A DNA stretch of 64,000 bases from Kordia aestuariivivens. GTDB lineage: Bacteria > Bacteroidota > Bacteroidia > Flavobacteriales > Flavobacteriaceae. Below the pieces are notes generated by a model that ran no database searches, was not told the DNA's origin, and saw only the letters and a list, made by a program, of their open reading frames with translations. The position numbers and the translations under genes were made by a program. Every line of letters starts with the position of its first letter. Within the stretch, counting starts at the first letter, position 1. The stretch spans positions 1 to 64,000 of the forward strand of contig NZ_JACGWS010000003.1 in NCBI RefSeq assembly GCF_014397005.1, given 5' to 3'. This document shows positions 33,663 through 42,899 of the stretch, one piece after another.

Positions 33663-36600
33663 CTATTTCACTACTTCAATCCATTGTCCTTTGGTGCGTA
33701 CAAAATAATCATTATCATACATAGCTTCCGCTTGAATGCCGGGTAAATAATACCTTCCTAAGTACGAAGCATTGAGCAATACATTGAATGTTTTCGATTT
33801 TCCACGTGGCAAATCAAAATAGAAATTTACACGATCATCTCTAATATCTGTATGTCTCGCTACGCTTGATGGTGTATTTCCATATTCGGTAAAACGTGTG
33901 TTGACAATTTCCCAACCAGAAGGGAAAATTTCTGTAAGCGCAACATCGCCTAAAAATGCAGAATCGTCATTAGAAACCGTCACAGTTGCCATAAAATCGG
34001 TTCCTTGTGTCAATTTGGAAACATCAATTTTACTACCAGATTTGTCTTTATATGTTATGCGAATCGCTAAGTTTCGTTTCTCGGCTAATTCTTCACCCAA
34101 AGGTAATTTTCCAGTATTCAATACACGCACAAACAATACATTGTCTTCTTTGTTTTCAACCAATAATGCATTTGCTCCTTTTATAATAGTTAAGTCGCGT
34201 TGCGCAATTGCTTTCGATGTTTCAATATTTTGTTGATTTTTCCCGTTCACCGAGAATTGCATCTTGATATTTTTACCGCCATTTTGTGTGACCATTTTAC
34301 CCATTGCCAACAAACTATACGCGGTTGTTTGTGTACTCATCCAACGGTTTGATGACAATTCTTTCGCAATCGTTTTTGCTAAGTCAACGACTTTTTTATC
34401 TTTTAAAATTACCATCGTTTCCATTGCCATTGCACGGTTTCTATCAACCGAGCCATACGTATAATCATAGCGTGCTTTGGATGGTCTGAAATCTATATTT
34501 GCAGATTGTGCAATTTGTTCGGCTGCTTTTTTTTGAGAAGCCAATGCGTACGCAGCTGCCAATCGCCATTTTGCATCGTTTGATAATTTATTCGATTCGC
34601 GCAGTCGGTTCATCGAAGCTAAATCTGGATGACCTGCCAAGGCTAAGGTATACAAACGATATGCTTGTGTTAAATCAGAATTGTAATAGCTGTCATTTTT
34701 ATAACGCCAGTTACGTGCTGCATTTTTCTGAAATTTAATCCATTGACTCATAAAAGTTAATGGTAATGTATAGCCTTTCTTTTCGGCTTCAATCATAAAA
34801 TGTCCAGCATAACTGGTTCCCCATTCATTGGTCGTACTTTCCCCAATCCAATAGCTTAAACCACCATTTGGACGTTGAAAATGTGCCAAACGCTTGATTC
34901 CTTTTTCAATATTCGCTTCTATTTGCTGCTTCTTTCCAGCCGTTAGATCAAAAATATCGTTTAGATATAATTGAGGAAATACACTCGACGTTGTTTGTTC
35001 AATACAACCGTGTGGATAGCGAATTAAATATTCCATACGCGCTGTGAAATCCATTGGAGGCAATGTAGAAAACTCTACCGTGGCAGCATTTGTTCCTGCC
35101 ACACCAAAGGTATCAAAATTAAGCGTTTGAGACGTTTTTCCATCTAAGGTAAGTTCGTGAATTTTCTTCGTGATCGGATTTGGGTTTTCTACATCGATTT
35201 CTATTTTGTAGGATGCTTTTTCGCCGTTTCCTGTTGCTACAACTTCTATGGTTTGAATGCCTTTTACTTCGCTTACATCTAAGTCAAAGAACACCATTTT
35301 TTCATCTGGTTTGTCAAACTTAAGCGATTGTTTCGCGCTTCCAATGACTGAAATCCCATTTTGTAATTTAAGTTCCAACGATACATTTTTTACTTTGTTT
35401 TCCATCGCAAAAACGGTCACAGGAAGTGTTACTTTTTCTCCTGGACTCAACTTTCGTGGTGCGGTTGCCAACACCATTAATGGTTTTTTCACTTGCGAAG
35501 ATTGTTCCGCATTTCCGTATGCTTCTGTATTTGAATTCCCTGCCACAACCATCGTACGAACTGCGCCGATATAGTTTGGCATTAAAATTTTGTGTGATTT
35601 TGTTTCTCCAGCTTTTAGCTGAAAAGGACCTAAATATTCAACTACAGGTTTAAAACGATTTGCTTTTTTGTTTTTAGCACCAGTTCCACCATCGCCACCA
35701 CCAACTGCAAATACCTGATCGATGTTTCCGCTAAACGCACCAATAATATCATCGTAAATGTCCCAAGTTCGAACACCAAGTGCTTGTCGTTGATAAAAAA
35801 TATCCCAAGGATTTGGTGTTTTAAATCGCGTTAAATCTAACAAACCTTCATCTACAACTGCAATGGTATAGGTCATTGCTTTTTTGTTTTCTTCGCTTAC
35901 TTTTACCGTGAACGATTGTTCTGGCCGTAAGGTTTCTGGCACTGAGATTTTAGGTTTTAAAATCGTTACAGGATTTTCTACCAAGATAGGAATGACTCCG
36001 TATAAACGAATTGGTAAATCATTGGAAACATTGTTGTGTTTTTGAACCAACGAGATGTTTATAAATACATTTGGCGCCATTTCTGACGTAATTGGAATCG
36101 TAGTTGTCGTTTGCTCATTTGTGGTAATAACCCATTTTGTGCTGAGTACTTCCGTACCATTTTCTACACTGACCAATGCGCGTCCGCCTTTTCCAGAAGG
36201 AAAGGTTATTGTCGCTTTTTCACCAACATTGTATTTTTCTTTATCCGCAGCAAAAATCAACATTTTAGCCGCTTCTGAGTTTCCATCATTGCTTCTTCGC
36301 CACCAATTTTTGTAGAAATACGCGGTTCTTCCTGTTGCATGACCACTTTTTGCATCGTACACACGAATTAGATAACGTCCGCGTTCTTCATCAGGAATGT
36401 TGAGGTTAAAACTTCCTTTTCCGTTCGCGTCGGTATTTATTTTAAAGGTTTTATAGTGTTTATGATAGTCACTTCCCGAATAGGAAGAAAGATCTTCATA
36501 CGACGAACTCCACCACCAACGCCAATTAATTTCATAGATCTTTACTTCGAGTCCGTTGCGCTTGATCGGGTTTCCTTTATCATCAACCGTAACAATTTCA

Positions 36601-39239
36601 AATTTCTGATCTTCATCTGTATAGAATGAACCGTATTGTTTTGGTTCGGGTGATTTTAATCCAACAAAAGAAGTATACGGTGCAAAGTTTTTAGAGAACG
36701 CATCAATAGAGAAATCGCCACCATTTTCAAATACACGTGTTAGGAAAGAAGCGCGCAACATGCCTGGCGCTTTTTTGTCTACGTTTATTTTTTTAGAGAT
36801 TTCTGCCAAACCGTTTTCATCCAAACTTCCATTGAACATGATAAATTCTTCCGCATTAAAATTTCGTGTTGGATCGTTGAATTCATAGTTTGGAAATTTC
36901 TTGAAAGAGGCTTTTGTGTTTGTCAGTTTTACACTGATTTCTGCTTTTAAGTTTTTTGCGGGTGCGCCATGCAACCAAGCTGCTTTTAGTGTTCCTTCAA
37001 TCGGTCTGGAATTGGCTAAGATTTCATCATCAAAGTCAATATTAATTTTTAATCGATTTGGTTTTACCGTTTCTACTTTGAGCGTTTTAGAGAAGTTCAC
37101 ACCACCAACATTTACATTGGCTTCCCAGTTTCCTGTTGGAGCTTCAGCGTCCGTTGAAACCGTAAATTTGTAGAAATTATCAACACCTTGTGTTCGGATA
37201 TTTTTGTAGACTAATTTTCCACGCGCATCCGTAACTTCCATTTTTACAGGATGATTTTTTGGAAGCGGATTTCCTTTGTCATTTAACACAAACGCTAAGT
37301 GTAAACTGTCGCCAGGTCGCCAAACGCCGCGTTCGCCATAAATATATCCATTAATTCCTTTGTTGATTTCTTTTCCAGAAACATCAAATTTACTCATGGA
37401 TAATGAGCTTCCGTCGTTGAGTTTTACGTACGTCATGTGTTCTCCTTTGGACACCATGGCGAAGTATGCGTTTTTGTCTGCATCAATTGTGGTGAATCCA
37501 TCCGAGTCTGTTTGTTTTGAAACTATTTCTTGTTGTTGGTAATTGTACAAAGTTACTTTTGCACTGCCAATAGGACTTGTAGATATAATATTGCTTACCG
37601 CGAAATAATACGATTTGTTTTCGCCTCTTTTTACAATCACACCTAAGTCCGAAGATAGAATGTTTGCGGTTAAAAATCGATCTTGTAGGTAATAGGAATC
37701 TGTGCACGGATTTTCACGATCGTTCCAATCGTAGCGATAGTTTCGGAAGCTATACATACGATTGTCCCAGTATTCTTCTTCATTTTCTTCTTCGTCTTCT
37801 CGATTTTGGTAATAATCGCCACGTCCACTACTTGCTTCTTCTGTTGTAGTGGTAACTGCATCACAAGTATATAAAGCATAGTCTTTTTTAAAGCCAATTT
37901 CTATTTGATAAATAGCGCCAGGCTCTGCTTTGAATAGTGTTGATAAATCAATTCCGTAGGTTTTCCATTGTCCATCATTTTCGTTTTCATTTTTGATCAG
38001 ATTGATGGTTTTTTTGGCAATTCGTCTTCCAACGCTACGAATACTATATCGATCGATTTCGCTAAGGTTGTTTTCTTGTAAAAATTGAAGCACATTGTTT
38101 TGATATATTTTGACAATTCGCACATCAACCGATTTCAAGTTCATGGCTTGAAAGTTATAGGTTAGGTTTTTAGAGTTTGGCAAAATAACACCTTTGCTCA
38201 CTGCACGAAGTTGTGGTTTTTGTTGTTCAAACGAAATACGTTGTGTGTAATTTTTTTTGAGTTTGAAGCCTTCTTTGTTTTTGATTCCAGTGAAAACTTC
38301 GAGTGCAGCTGTGCCTGTCATTCTGTTTTCTGGATATATATTTAGAATGTTCCCGTCAACGGCATACGTAATGTTTCGTTGATTTTGCAACGTCACTAAT
38401 CCTTCAAAGTTTTGATTTTTGAATAGTGGATCAGAGAAATTAATGCTTATTTTTTGTTCTGGACTTTGCGAGATGTTTACATCAATGATAGAGAAATTGT
38501 TTTGCCCAGAAATGGTGTATACTTTTGAACCTTTAGTATCTGCGCCAATTGGTTTCCCTGTCCAAGAAATTTTTATTTCCGAATCGTCTTCAGGTCTGTT
38601 GATGCTATCTATGGTGAATTCGTAGGTTGTACTAATAAGCGCATCAGAATTCCATTTTATCGCTAATTCTTTGCCGTTTTGTGTTGCTTTTAGCAATCCT
38701 TGAAGCTTCTCGTTTGGAATGACATCTGCGGAACGCAACACACCATTTAGGTATTGCCATTCTTTGGAATAGGATTGTAAATCGTTGGTGATGATGGTGA
38801 AGTTTGGCGCAACCGTTTTAAATGCAAATGTGTATTTTTGGAATTTATCAGGAACATTTTCATAAATCTTAGTTAAGTCGAGAGTTATCGAGTATTCTGT
38901 ATCTGGTTTTAACGCTGTATCTGGTTCAAACCGTAAGGTTTTATTACTTTGAACAAATAGTTTTCCGTTGACTTTCGGACTTATTTTTAAGAGTTTTGTT
39001 GGCACTTCTTCATTGTCTGCCCAATCAGGCACTTCTTTTTGAAGCCCAATAATGATTGGTTCATTTACAGAAACAGTTCCTGCAGTTGTTTGATAGATAT
39101 AATCTTTGAATTCAAATATATTATCCGTTTCTGGATTTTCCGTTTTACAAGAAAAGAATCCAACAAAAACTAAAAGAAGGATGAAAATAGTAGTGTTGCG
39201 CATGATGATTTTTTTTGTAAAATAAACAGACTTTTTCAT
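33663..39239 (-). CDS. Alpha-2-macroglobulin family protein (bacterial, with thioester)
   Basis: A 1858-residue periplasmic lipoprotein that should trap proteases. The thioester motif PHGCIEQTTSS (about 1396-1406) is intact, unlike the thioester-less branch. Before it come a stack of macroglobulin domains and the bait region; after it the alpha-alpha toroid of the thioester domain with repeated helices. The signal ends at a lipobox FFSC; the ATG at 39203 would give a compact signal (MRNTTIFILLLVFVGFFSC), so that shorter start is plausible. The partner gene pbpC lies 2 genes downstream; the known view is that the inhibitor guards a cell wall repaired by PBP1C. Confidence 0.92.
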   Translation of the reverse strand: MKKSVYFTKKIIMRNTTIFILLLVFVGFFSCKTENPETDNIFEFKDYIYQTTAGTVSVNEPIIIGLQKEVPDWADNEEVPTKLLKISPKVNGKLFVQSNKTLRFEPDTALKPDTEYSITLDLTKIYENVPDKFQKYTFAFKTVAPNFTIITNDLQSYSKEWQYLNGVLRSADVIPNEKLQGLLKATQNGKELAIKWNSDALISTTYEFTIDSINRPEDDSEIKISWTGKPIGADTKGSKVYTISGQNNFSIIDVNISQSPEQKISINFSDPLFKNQNFEGLVTLQNQRNITYAVDGNILNIYPENRMTGTAALEVFTGIKNKEGFKLKKNYTQRISFEQQKPQLRAVSKGVILPNSKNLTYNFQAMNLKSVDVRIVKIYQNNVLQFLQENNLSEIDRYSIRSVGRRIAKKTINLIKNENENDGQWKTYGIDLSTLFKAEPGAIYQIEIGFKKDYALYTCDAVTTTTEEASSGRGDYYQNREDEEENEEEYWDNRMYSFRNYRYDWNDRENPCTDSYYLQDRFLTANILSSDLGVIVKRGENKSYYFAVSNIISTSPIGSAKVTLYNYQQQEIVSKQTDSDGFTTIDADKNAYFAMVSKGEHMTYVKLNDGSSLSMSKFDVSGKEINKGINGYIYGERGVWRPGDSLHLAFVLNDKGNPLPKNHPVKMEVTDARGKLVYKNIRTQGVDNFYKFTVSTDAEAPTGNWEANVNVGGVNFSKTLKVETVKPNRLKINIDFDDEILANSRPIEGTLKAAWLHGAPAKNLKAEISVKLTNTKASFKKFPNYEFNDPTRNFNAEEFIMFNGSLDENGLAEISKKINVDKKAPGMLRASFLTRVFENGGDFSIDAFSKNFAPYTSFVGLKSPEPKQYGSFYTDEDQKFEIVTVDDKGNPIKRNGLEVKIYEINWRWWWSSSYEDLSSYSGSDYHKHYKTFKINTDANGKGSFNLNIPDEERGRYLIRVYDAKSGHATGRTAYFYKNWWRRSNDGNSEAAKMLIFAADKEKYNVGEKATITFPSGKGGRALVSVENGTEVLSTKWVITTNEQTTTTIPITSEMAPNVFINISLVQKHNNVSNDLPIRLYGVIPILVENPVTILKPKISVPETLRPEQSFTVKVSEENKKAMTYTIAVVDEGLLDLTRFKTPNPWDIFYQRQALGVRTWDIYDDIIGAFSGNIDQVFAVGGGDGGTGAKNKKANRFKPVVEYLGPFQLKAGETKSHKILMPNYIGAVRTMVVAGNSNTEAYGNAEQSSQVKKPLMVLATAPRKLSPGEKVTLPVTVFAMENKVKNVSLELKLQNGISVIGSAKQSLKFDKPDEKMVFFDLDVSEVKGIQTIEVVATGNGEKASYKIEIDVENPNPITKKIHELTLDGKTSQTLNFDTFGVAGTNAATVEFSTLPPMDFTARMEYLIRYPHGCIEQTTSSVFPQLYLNDIFDLTAGKKQQIEANIEKGIKRLAHFQRPNGGLSYWIGESTTNEWGTSYAGHFMIEAEKKGYTLPLTFMSQWIKFQKNAARNWRYKNDSYYNSDLTQAYRLYTLALAGHPDLASMNRLRESNKLSNDAKWRLAAAYALASQKKAAEQIAQSANIDFRPSKARYDYTYGSVDRNRAMAMETMVILKDKKVVDLAKTIAKELSSNRWMSTQTTAYSLLAMGKMVTQNGGKNIKMQFSVNGKNQQNIETSKAIAQRDLTIIKGANALLVENKEDNVLFVRVLNTGKLPLGEELAEKRNLAIRITYKDKSGSKIDVSKLTQGTDFMATVTVSNDDSAFLGDVALTEIFPSGWEIVNTRFTEYGNTPSSVARHTDIRDDRVNFYFDLPRGKSKTFNVLLNASYLGRYYLPGIQAEAMYDNDYFVRTKGQWIEVVK

Positions 39240-39311
39240 AAAGATAGTGTTAATTTAGTATTCGTTATGATGTATTTAGAATTCGTACTATATCTTCAGT
39301 TTTCCGTTTTT

Positions 39312-40370
39312 TTATTCTTTGTAAATTCCAACGGTAATCGTTCCTTTTTCATCAACCATTGCTCTGTACATTCCAGCCGTATTAAATTCGGCAACTAAGT
39401 TTCCTTTTGCATCAATGGCAATAATTCCGCCATCGCCGCCCATATTTTTTAGTTTGTTTTGAACCACTTCTTTGGCAGCTTCTTGCAACGATATTTTTTT
39501 GTATTCCATGAGTGCTGAAATATCATACGCCACATTTGCTCTGATGAAGTATTCGCCATGTCCAGTCCCAGAAACAGCACAGGTTTTGTTGTTTGCGTAT
39601 GTTCCTGCGCCTATAAGTGGAGAATCGCCAATACGATTCCATCTTTTGTTGGTCATTCCACCTGTGGAAGTTCCAGCGGCTAGGTTTCCATTTTTGTCTA
39701 ACGCAACACAACCCACAGTTCCAAATTTGTAATCTTTGATAAAAGGATCCACAAAAGCAGCTTTGTCATCATGATCTAGTTGTACTTTTTCTTTGTCTTT
39801 TATTCTTTGTAGTGATTGAAATCTTTTTTCTGTATAAAAATAGCTTGGATCTACAACTTCGAGTCCTTGCGAAGCAGCAAATTCTTCTGCGCCCTCTCTA
39901 GCTAATAGTACATGATCTGAATTTTCCATGACTTTTCGCGCAGCAGAAATTGGATGTTTTAAGTTTGTTACACCAGCAACTGCACCAGCATTTAATGTTT
40001 TTCCTTCCATGATAGAAGCATCCAATTCATTTTTTCCATTATTCGCAAATACAGCGCCTTTTCCAGCATTGAATAACGGTGAGTTTTCTAATATGTGAAT
40101 TGTTTGTTCTACTGCATCTAAACTTGTACCGCCATTTTGTAGAATATCATAGCCTTTTTTAGCAGCTTTTTCTAGAGTTTCTTTGTATTGTGCTTCTAAT
40201 TCAGGAGTTAAATTCTTTTTCAAAATAGTTCCTGCACCACCGTGAATGACCAATCCGAAACTATTTTTAGGAGTTTCATCAATTTTAGGGGTTTCTTTTT
40301 GAGGAGTAGTGTCTGTGCAACTATTTAATATAAAAGCAAGTAGAATTAAAACTAAAGCTGATTTTTTCAT
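39312..40370 (-). CDS. Isoaspartyl peptidase/L-asparaginase, lipoprotein
   Basis: A 352-residue N-terminal nucleophile hydrolase. The autoprocessing site with the catalytic Thr is GTVGCVALDKNGNLAAGTST (about 223-242 in this numbering), followed by GGMTNKRWNRIGDSPLIGAGTYA. The fold splits into alpha and beta chains. A lipoprotein signal (MKKSALVLILLAFILNSC) places it outside the cytoplasm, as in other Bacteroidota. I use the ATG at 40370, since the longer frame begins at TTG and would spoil the signal. It cuts isoaspartyl dipeptides, and asparagine more slowly. Confidence 0.92.
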   Translation of the reverse strand: MKKSALVLILLAFILNSCTDTTPQKETPKIDETPKNSFGLVIHGGAGTILKKNLTPELEAQYKETLEKAAKKGYDILQNGGTSLDAVEQTIHILENSPLFNAGKGAVFANNGKNELDASIMEGKTLNAGAVAGVTNLKHPISAARKVMENSDHVLLAREGAEEFAASQGLEVVDPSYFYTEKRFQSLQRIKDKEKVQLDHDDKAAFVDPFIKDYKFGTVGCVALDKNGNLAAGTSTGGMTNKRWNRIGDSPLIGAGTYANNKTCAVSGTGHGEYFIRANVAYDISALMEYKKISLQEAAKEVVQNKLKNMGGDGGIIAIDAKGNLVAEFNTAGMYRAMVDEKGTITVGIYKE

Positions 40371-40459
40371 TGGGATAAGATTGATTAGAGGCTTAAAATT
40401 ACATAATTTCAAATGGAAAAACAGTTGTTTATCAGATAATTATTTAAAAAAGAATTCAC

Positions 40460-40491
40460 AAAAAAACTCCAAAAGAATACACTTTTGGAGC
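40460..40491 (-). terminator. Terminator of the precursor-peptide cluster
   Basis: On the minus strand CTCCAAAAG-TGTATT-CTTTTGGAG followed by seven T residues, 24 bases after the last peptide stop. It separates the cluster from the asparaginase gene. Confidence 0.85.
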
Positions 40492-40514
40492 TTTTATGTT
40501 GATTGTATCCTAAA

Positions 40515-40781
40515 TTAACAACCTGTAATTCCTGGATCGGTAATGAATGAATTACATAAACAGATGGTGTTTGCTGATGGACATTCTGCTGTTTCTGGCG
40601 GACAGTTTGCTGTGTTGCAACCATTACTTCCTGGTGGACAGGTATTGGTTGGACAATCCATTGTTTCAATAGAATCGCATGGATTTGATCTTCCACCTCC
40701 GTAAATGGTATTCATTTGATTAAATGAAGCAATTTTAGATTTTTGGATACGTAATTTTTGATATAAATTTTTCTTTTTCAT
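40515..40781 (-). CDS. Cys-rich precursor peptide with GGG leader
   Basis: An 88-residue peptide. The leader MKKKNLYQKLRIQKSKIASF leads to YGGG (27-30). The core has eleven Cys (35, 43, 48, 55, 60, 67, 74 ... 88) in repeats of the type NTCPPGSNGC, ANCPPETAEC. The density of Cys with Pro and Asn favours a disulfide-rich or metal-binding peptide as much as a lanthipeptide. It is the most divergent member of the cluster and has its own terminator-like hairpin upstream (40808-40838). Confidence 0.75.
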   Translation of the reverse strand: MKKKNLYQKLRIQKSKIASFNQMNTIYGGGRSNPCDSIETMDCPTNTCPPGSNGCNTANCPPETAECPSANTICLCNSFITDPGITGC

Positions 40782-40807
40782 AGCTTTTAGTATTTATTTT
40801 AAAAGTT

Positions 40808-40838
40808 AAAACGCTCCCACTTTTAAAGAGAGCGTTTT
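40808..40838 (-). terminator. Hairpin between precursor peptides
   Basis: AAAACGCTC / GAGCGTTTT with a 13-base loop and a weak AACTTTT tail on the minus strand, 17 bases after the stop of the 40856-41068 gene. Probably a leaky terminator dividing the cluster. Confidence 0.55.
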
Positions 40839-40855
40839 GATGATATTACAATTCA

Positions 40856-41068
40856 TTAAGCAGGCGTACAAGTTAAATCCCAGGTAGGTTGACATTCACA
40901 AGCGGTGTATAATTCACTGTACCAAGTACATTGATAGATATCCCACGTAAATTGACACTGTTTAATATTTATTGTTAATTGAATTGGCACTGGGCCTGAT
41001 GTTCCGCCATTTAATTTTGAAACAGACGCCTTTTTGAGTGATAATGATTTTAATTTCTTTTTTTTCAT
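40856..41068 (-). CDS. Precursor peptide of the CTWYSEL family
   Basis: A 70-residue precursor. Leader MKKKKLKSLSLKKASVSKLN ends in GG (21-22). The core keeps the block CTWYSELYTACECQPTWDLTC (in two parts, about 47-67), shared with the next three genes; there are five Cys. The paralogs differ mostly between leader and block. Spacing of about 20 bases to the next gene suggests one transcript from 42185. Confidence 0.8.
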   Translation of the reverse strand: MKKKKLKSLSLKKASVSKLNGGTSGPVPIQLTINIKQCQFTWDIYQCTWYSELYTACECQPTWDLTCTPA

Positions 41069-41088
41069 GGTTCTAATTTTTAAAAAGT

Positions 41089-41322
41089 TTATGCTTCACA
41101 AGGTATATCAATGGATTGCTGACATCTGAAATCCCAAGAAGGAGGACATTCACAAGCTGTCAGTAATTCACTATACCAAGTACATTGACGGATATCCCGC
41201 GTCTGTATGCACTCTAGTAGATTTCTTGTTAATTGAATTGGTGTTGGTACATTACTACCACCATTGAGTTTTGAAACAGATGCTTTTTTTAGCGATAATG
41301 TTTTTAAATTCTTTTTTTTCAT
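41089..41322 (-). CDS. Precursor peptide of the CTWYSEL family
   Basis: A 77-residue precursor. Leader MKKKNLKTLSLKKASVSKLN with GG (21-22), almost identical to its neighbour, then PTPIQLTRNLLEC, CTWYSELLTACECPPSW and a C-terminal CQQSIDIPCEA. Six or seven Cys. The leader is more conserved than the core, as expected when one enzyme set handles many products. Confidence 0.8.
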   Translation of the reverse strand: MKKKNLKTLSLKKASVSKLNGGSNVPTPIQLTRNLLECIQTRDIRQCTWYSELLTACECPPSWDFRCQQSIDIPCEA

Positions 41323-41340
41323 GATTTTAAGTTTTTAAGA

Positions 41341-41607
41341 TTAGGCTTCACAAATTCTTACTGATTCTATATTACAATTCAAATCGATAGTTATTGGACA
41401 TGGAAATTGAATAGATTCACATCCGCCATTCCAAGAAGGTTCGCAATTACATGCGGTGTATAATTCACTCACCCAAGTACACGTAAATAAATCTTGTGTT
41501 GGTGCACAAGGAAATGCAAACGATACTGCTGGGGCTAATGATCCACCACTAAGTTTCGAAATAGATGCTTTTTTTAGCGATAATGCTTTTAATTTCTTTT
41601 TTTTCAT
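41341..41607 (-). CDS. Precursor peptide of the CTWYSEL family
   Basis: An 88-residue precursor. Leader MKKKKLKALSLKKASISKLS with GG (21-22). The core has CTWVSELYTACNCEPSWNGG and CESIQFPCPITIDLNC, ending CEA. The WNGGCESI and PCP segments tie it to the 41731-41964 gene. Confidence 0.8.
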   Translation of the reverse strand: MKKKKLKALSLKKASISKLSGGSLAPAVSFAFPCAPTQDLFTCTWVSELYTACNCEPSWNGGCESIQFPCPITIDLNCNIESVRICEA

Positions 41608-41622
41608 GGTATTAATATTTAG

Positions 41623-41726
41623 TTATAATAAACAGATTAATATTGAATCCGCACATTCTGCTGGAGCTTCAGAATTACAATTTAAGCCCCAAGATGTTAC
41701 GCATCCACAGGCTGTCTTTTTTTCAT
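41623..41726 (-). pseudogene. Deletion remnant of a CTWYSEL-family precursor
   Basis: An ATG at 41726 begins ATGAAAAAAAG like the other leaders, but the next bases are from the core: in the shifted frame they read TACGCVTSWGLNCNSEAPAE and run on to CLL and a stop at 41623. The leader from the second codon group to the GG, and the front of the core with CTWYSEL, are missing, and the joint is out of frame (104 bases from ATG to stop). This is an internal deletion of one tandem member. Translation from the ATG gives only nine residues. Confidence 0.8.
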
Positions 41727-41730
41727 GATA

Positions 41731-41964
41731 TTAATAATCGCAGTTCTGAATAGATGGTCTTGGGCAAGGAATTGCGATAGATTCACATCCGCCATACCAA
41801 GAAGGTTCGCAATTGCAAGCCGTGCCTAATTCACTATACCAAGTACATATAAATATATCACATGTTAAATTTGTCAGTGCCAATGCACCACCTTTTACGT
41901 TTCCAAGGTTTGAAATTTGCTTCTTACCTAAATCTAGTTTTTTACTGAGTTTCTTTTTTTTCAT
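41731..41964 (-). CDS. Precursor peptide of the CTWYSEL family
   Basis: A 77-residue precursor. I start it at the ATG of MKKKKLSKKLDLGKKQISNL (41964), because all paralogs begin MKKK; the longer frame overlaps the next gene. GG at about 25-26 after NVK. The core has CTWYSELGTACNCEPSWYGG, CESIAIPCP and ends NCDY. Directly followed by the remnant at 41726. Confidence 0.8.
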   Translation of the reverse strand: MKKKKLSKKLDLGKKQISNLGNVKGGALALTNLTCDIFICTWYSELGTACNCEPSWYGGCESIAIPCPRPSIQNCDY

Positions 41965-41987
41965 GGTAGTAAATTTTAAATTTTTAT

Positions 41988-42185
41988 CTAAACAGGACAA
42001 GGTGGTTGAAAAGTATTGCATTCTTCATAGGTCATACAGAGGCAACTACCTGCTTTACTAATACATCTACCGTCATTTGTTTTAAGGTTTATTGGAACTG
42101 CAACAACACCTCCATGTATACTTGAAATCCTTGAGATTTCTTTCTTTCTTAATTCTAGTCGTTTACTAAGTTTCTTTTTTTTCAT
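41988..42185 (-). CDS. Precursor peptide, first of the 40.5-42.2 kb cluster
   Basis: A 65-residue precursor starting at the ATG at 42185 (MKKKKLSKRLELRKKEISRI). GG at 26-27 after SSIH. The core is different from the others: NDGRCISKAGSCLCMTYEEC and a final CPV. Five Cys. It is the most upstream gene and the promoter should lie in the gap to the divergent haaO gene at 42357, but I see no perfect TAnnTTTG box. Confidence 0.78.
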   Translation of the reverse strand: MKKKKLSKRLELRKKEISRISSIHGGVVAVPINLKTNDGRCISKAGSCLCMTYEECNTFQPPCPV

Positions 42186-42356
42186 GATTAGTTTCATTTA
42201 AGTTTTACAAAAAAAAGATATAGAATAATACTGTTAGGAAAGTATGGTTTTACCTTACTTAACACTTGTACGTCAATAACTTAAACTGTAATCTGCTTGA
42301 AGATGCTTAAGAATCTTTAAAAAATCCGTAATTTTAAACCTAAATTCTAAATCATA

Positions 42357-42899
42357 ATGGCAATACAAAAACCATTCAATCTCAATCAATGGATTGAAGA
42401 AAATAGAGGCTTATTGAAGCCGCCCGTGGCGAATAAAAATTTGTATAAAGATGCAGGCGATTATATTGTGATGATTGTTGGCGGACCCAACGCTCGAAAG
42501 GATTATCATTACAACGAAACCGAAGAATTATTCTATCAATTGGAAGGAAATATAGAAGTACATATTCAGGAAGATGGCGAAAAGAAAACCATGAAACTTG
42601 GTCCTGGTGATATGTATTTACATCCTGCAAATGTGCCACATTCTCCTGTGCGTTTTGATAATTCTATTGGACTTGTCATCGAGCGAAAGCGAAAAGGAAC
42701 CGATTTATTAGACGGTTTGCAATGGTATTGCGACAATTGCAACCATCAATTGCATGAAGTAAAGTTTCCTTTGATAGATGTTGAGAAAGATTTCTTGGGA
42801 CATTTTAAAACTTTTTATGCATCAGAAGCATTACGAACTTGTGACAAATGCGGAACTGTAATGCCTGTTGATAAGCGATTTACCGTAGATGAAGATTAA
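42357..42899 (+). CDS. nbaC: 3-Hydroxyanthranilate 3,4-dioxygenase
   Basis: Opens the ring of 3-hydroxyanthranilate in the kynurenine pathway of tryptophan breakdown. A 180-residue cupin: metal ligands His and Glu in DYHYNETEELFYQLEG (about 43-58) and His in HPANVPHSP (about 83-91), with Arg 41 and Arg 94 positions typical for substrate binding. The C-terminal rubredoxin-like site has CDNCNH (about 123-128) and CDKCG (about 161-165), as in bacterial enzymes. Overlaps the next gene by 11 bases. Also called haaO. Confidence 0.95.
   Translation: MAIQKPFNLNQWIEENRGLLKPPVANKNLYKDAGDYIVMIVGGPNARKDYHYNETEELFYQLEGNIEVHIQEDGEKKTMKLGPGDMYLHPANVPHSPVRFDNSIGLVIERKRKGTDLLDGLQWYCDNCNHQLHEVKFPLIDVEKDFLGHFKTFYASEALRTCDKCGTVMPVDKRFTVDED

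Noticed and set aside
33898-38625. Many plus-strand frames of 60-110 codons across the alpha-2-macroglobulin gene
   Set aside because: Antisense shadows of a long, clearly coding gene; none has a start context or family match.
40371-40412. 14-codon extension of the asparaginase from a TTG
   Set aside because: The ATG at 40370 begins a standard lipoprotein signal.
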